Of a DNA stretch of 5,549 bases, positions 5,385-5,549 are shown piece by piece. Source of the stretch: an uncultured Clostridia bacterium (GTDB taxonomy: Bacteria > Bacillota > Clostridia > Oscillospirales > Acutalibacteraceae); contig CANQLQ010000148.1 of the NCBI GenBank assembly GCA_947624755.1, positions 1 through 5,549 of the forward strand. Direction: 5' to 3'. The translations under genes were made by a program, and so were the position numbers. Every line of letters starts with the position of its first letter. Positions within the stretch are counted from its first letter, which is position 1. The notes under the pieces are model-generated. The model had not been told where the DNA came from. It did no database searches and was given only the letters and a program-made list of their open reading frames with translations.

Positions 5385-5390
5385 CTCCTT
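5385..5390 (-). promoter_or_regulatory. Unusually distant Shine-Dalgarno of the PI-PLC gene
   Basis: AAGGAG (5390-5385) is the only good ribosome binding site in the leader, yet 30 nt separate it from the ATG at 5354. In between are a small GCCG-TTTTT-CGGT hairpin (5380-5368) and a two-codon ORF, ATG TTT TAA (5365-5357), that ends 2 nt before the gene's ATG. No ATG, GTG or TTG lies at normal spacing, and the in-frame upstream codons contain none. Confidence 0.6.
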
Positions 5391-5414
5391 TCTTTCAAAC
5401 TTATCGGCAAAAAC

Positions 5415-5443
5415 ATTATAACATTTTTATATACTTTATTCAA
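5415..5443 (-). promoter_or_regulatory. Sigma-A promoter of the PI-PLC gene
   Basis: The minus strand reads TTGAAT (5443-5438), a 17-nt spacer, then TATAAT (5420-5415). TG one base before the -10 makes it an extended -10 promoter. The predicted start near 5408 gives a leader of about 54 nt. The match and spacing point to vegetative expression. Confidence 0.8.
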
Positions 5444-5465
5444 TAGAAATGCAGCCTTCTCTATG

Positions 5466-5525
5466 GCACGCGGGCGGACATCGGCGGACATCGGCGGTCA
5501 TCGCCCGCAGGCACGCATGGCGTGC
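5466..5525. repeat. GC-rich tandem and inverted repeat patch
   Basis: Three tandem 10-mers, GGCGGACATC twice and GGCGGTCATC once, occupy 5473-5502. They are enclosed by the inverted pair GCGGGCG (5470-5476) and CGCCCGC (5502-5508). A second perfect hairpin, GCACGC-ATG-GCGTGC, follows at 5511-5525, and GGCACGC also precedes the block at 5466-5472. The patch is far richer in GC than its surroundings. It could be part of a dispersed palindromic element that continues past the window. Confidence 0.65.
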
Positions 5526-5549
5526 AGCAATTACGCGAAACAGATTTAT

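Noticed and set aside
5473..5502. Tandem 10-mers considered as a CRISPR array
   Set aside because: The units are contiguous with no spacers and far too short.

Overview
The window looks like chromosome from a low-GC, endospore-forming Firmicute of the class Clostridia, possibly a Ruminococcus/Oscillospiraceae-type gut bacterium. The evidence is an alpha/beta-type small acid-soluble spore protein, a YetF-family (DUF421) membrane protein, strong AGGAGG-type ribosome binding sites, AT-rich spacers and consensus sigma-A promoters. Genus and species cannot be read from the sequence.

Left edge (1-715). A minus-strand tRNA-Leu(CAA) gene has a full consensus promoter, acceptor 5' strand, D-arm and anticodon arm, but its T-arm and 3' acceptor strand are absent. 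This is the pattern left when a mobile element inserts into a tRNA gene, so bases 1 to about 75-95 are probably the end of such an element. About 530 bases follow without a convincing gene. They hold several inverted repeats, a pair of 16-bp direct repeats and the terminator of the spore-protein gene.

Middle (716-3523). Two minus-strand genes, the spore DNA-binding protein and a YetF-like membrane protein, lie back to back with a plus-strand pair. That pair is a GPH-family sugar:cation symporter and a translationally coupled 75-residue double-CxxC zinc-ribbon protein. The symporter promoter has a 7-bp inverted repeat lying in its spacer and running two bases into the -10, which is a typical repressor site. 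No glycosidase or sugar regulator is present, so the substrate is unknown.

Right (3524-5549). A 234-residue cytoplasmic protein of unknown family sits between two imperfect 42/43-bp direct repeats, which suggests a duplicated or cassette-like locus. It converges on a minus-strand gene for a PI-PLC X-domain phosphodiesterase with all visible catalytic residues but no signal peptide. That gene has an excellent sigma-A promoter and an unusual leader, in which the Shine-Dalgarno lies 30 nt before the start and a two-codon ORF intervenes. The last 100 bases hold a GC-rich patch of tandem and inverted repeats.

No complete new system is visible. The items most worth a second look are the tRNA/element junction, the repeat-bracketed orphan gene and the leader of the PI-PLC gene.
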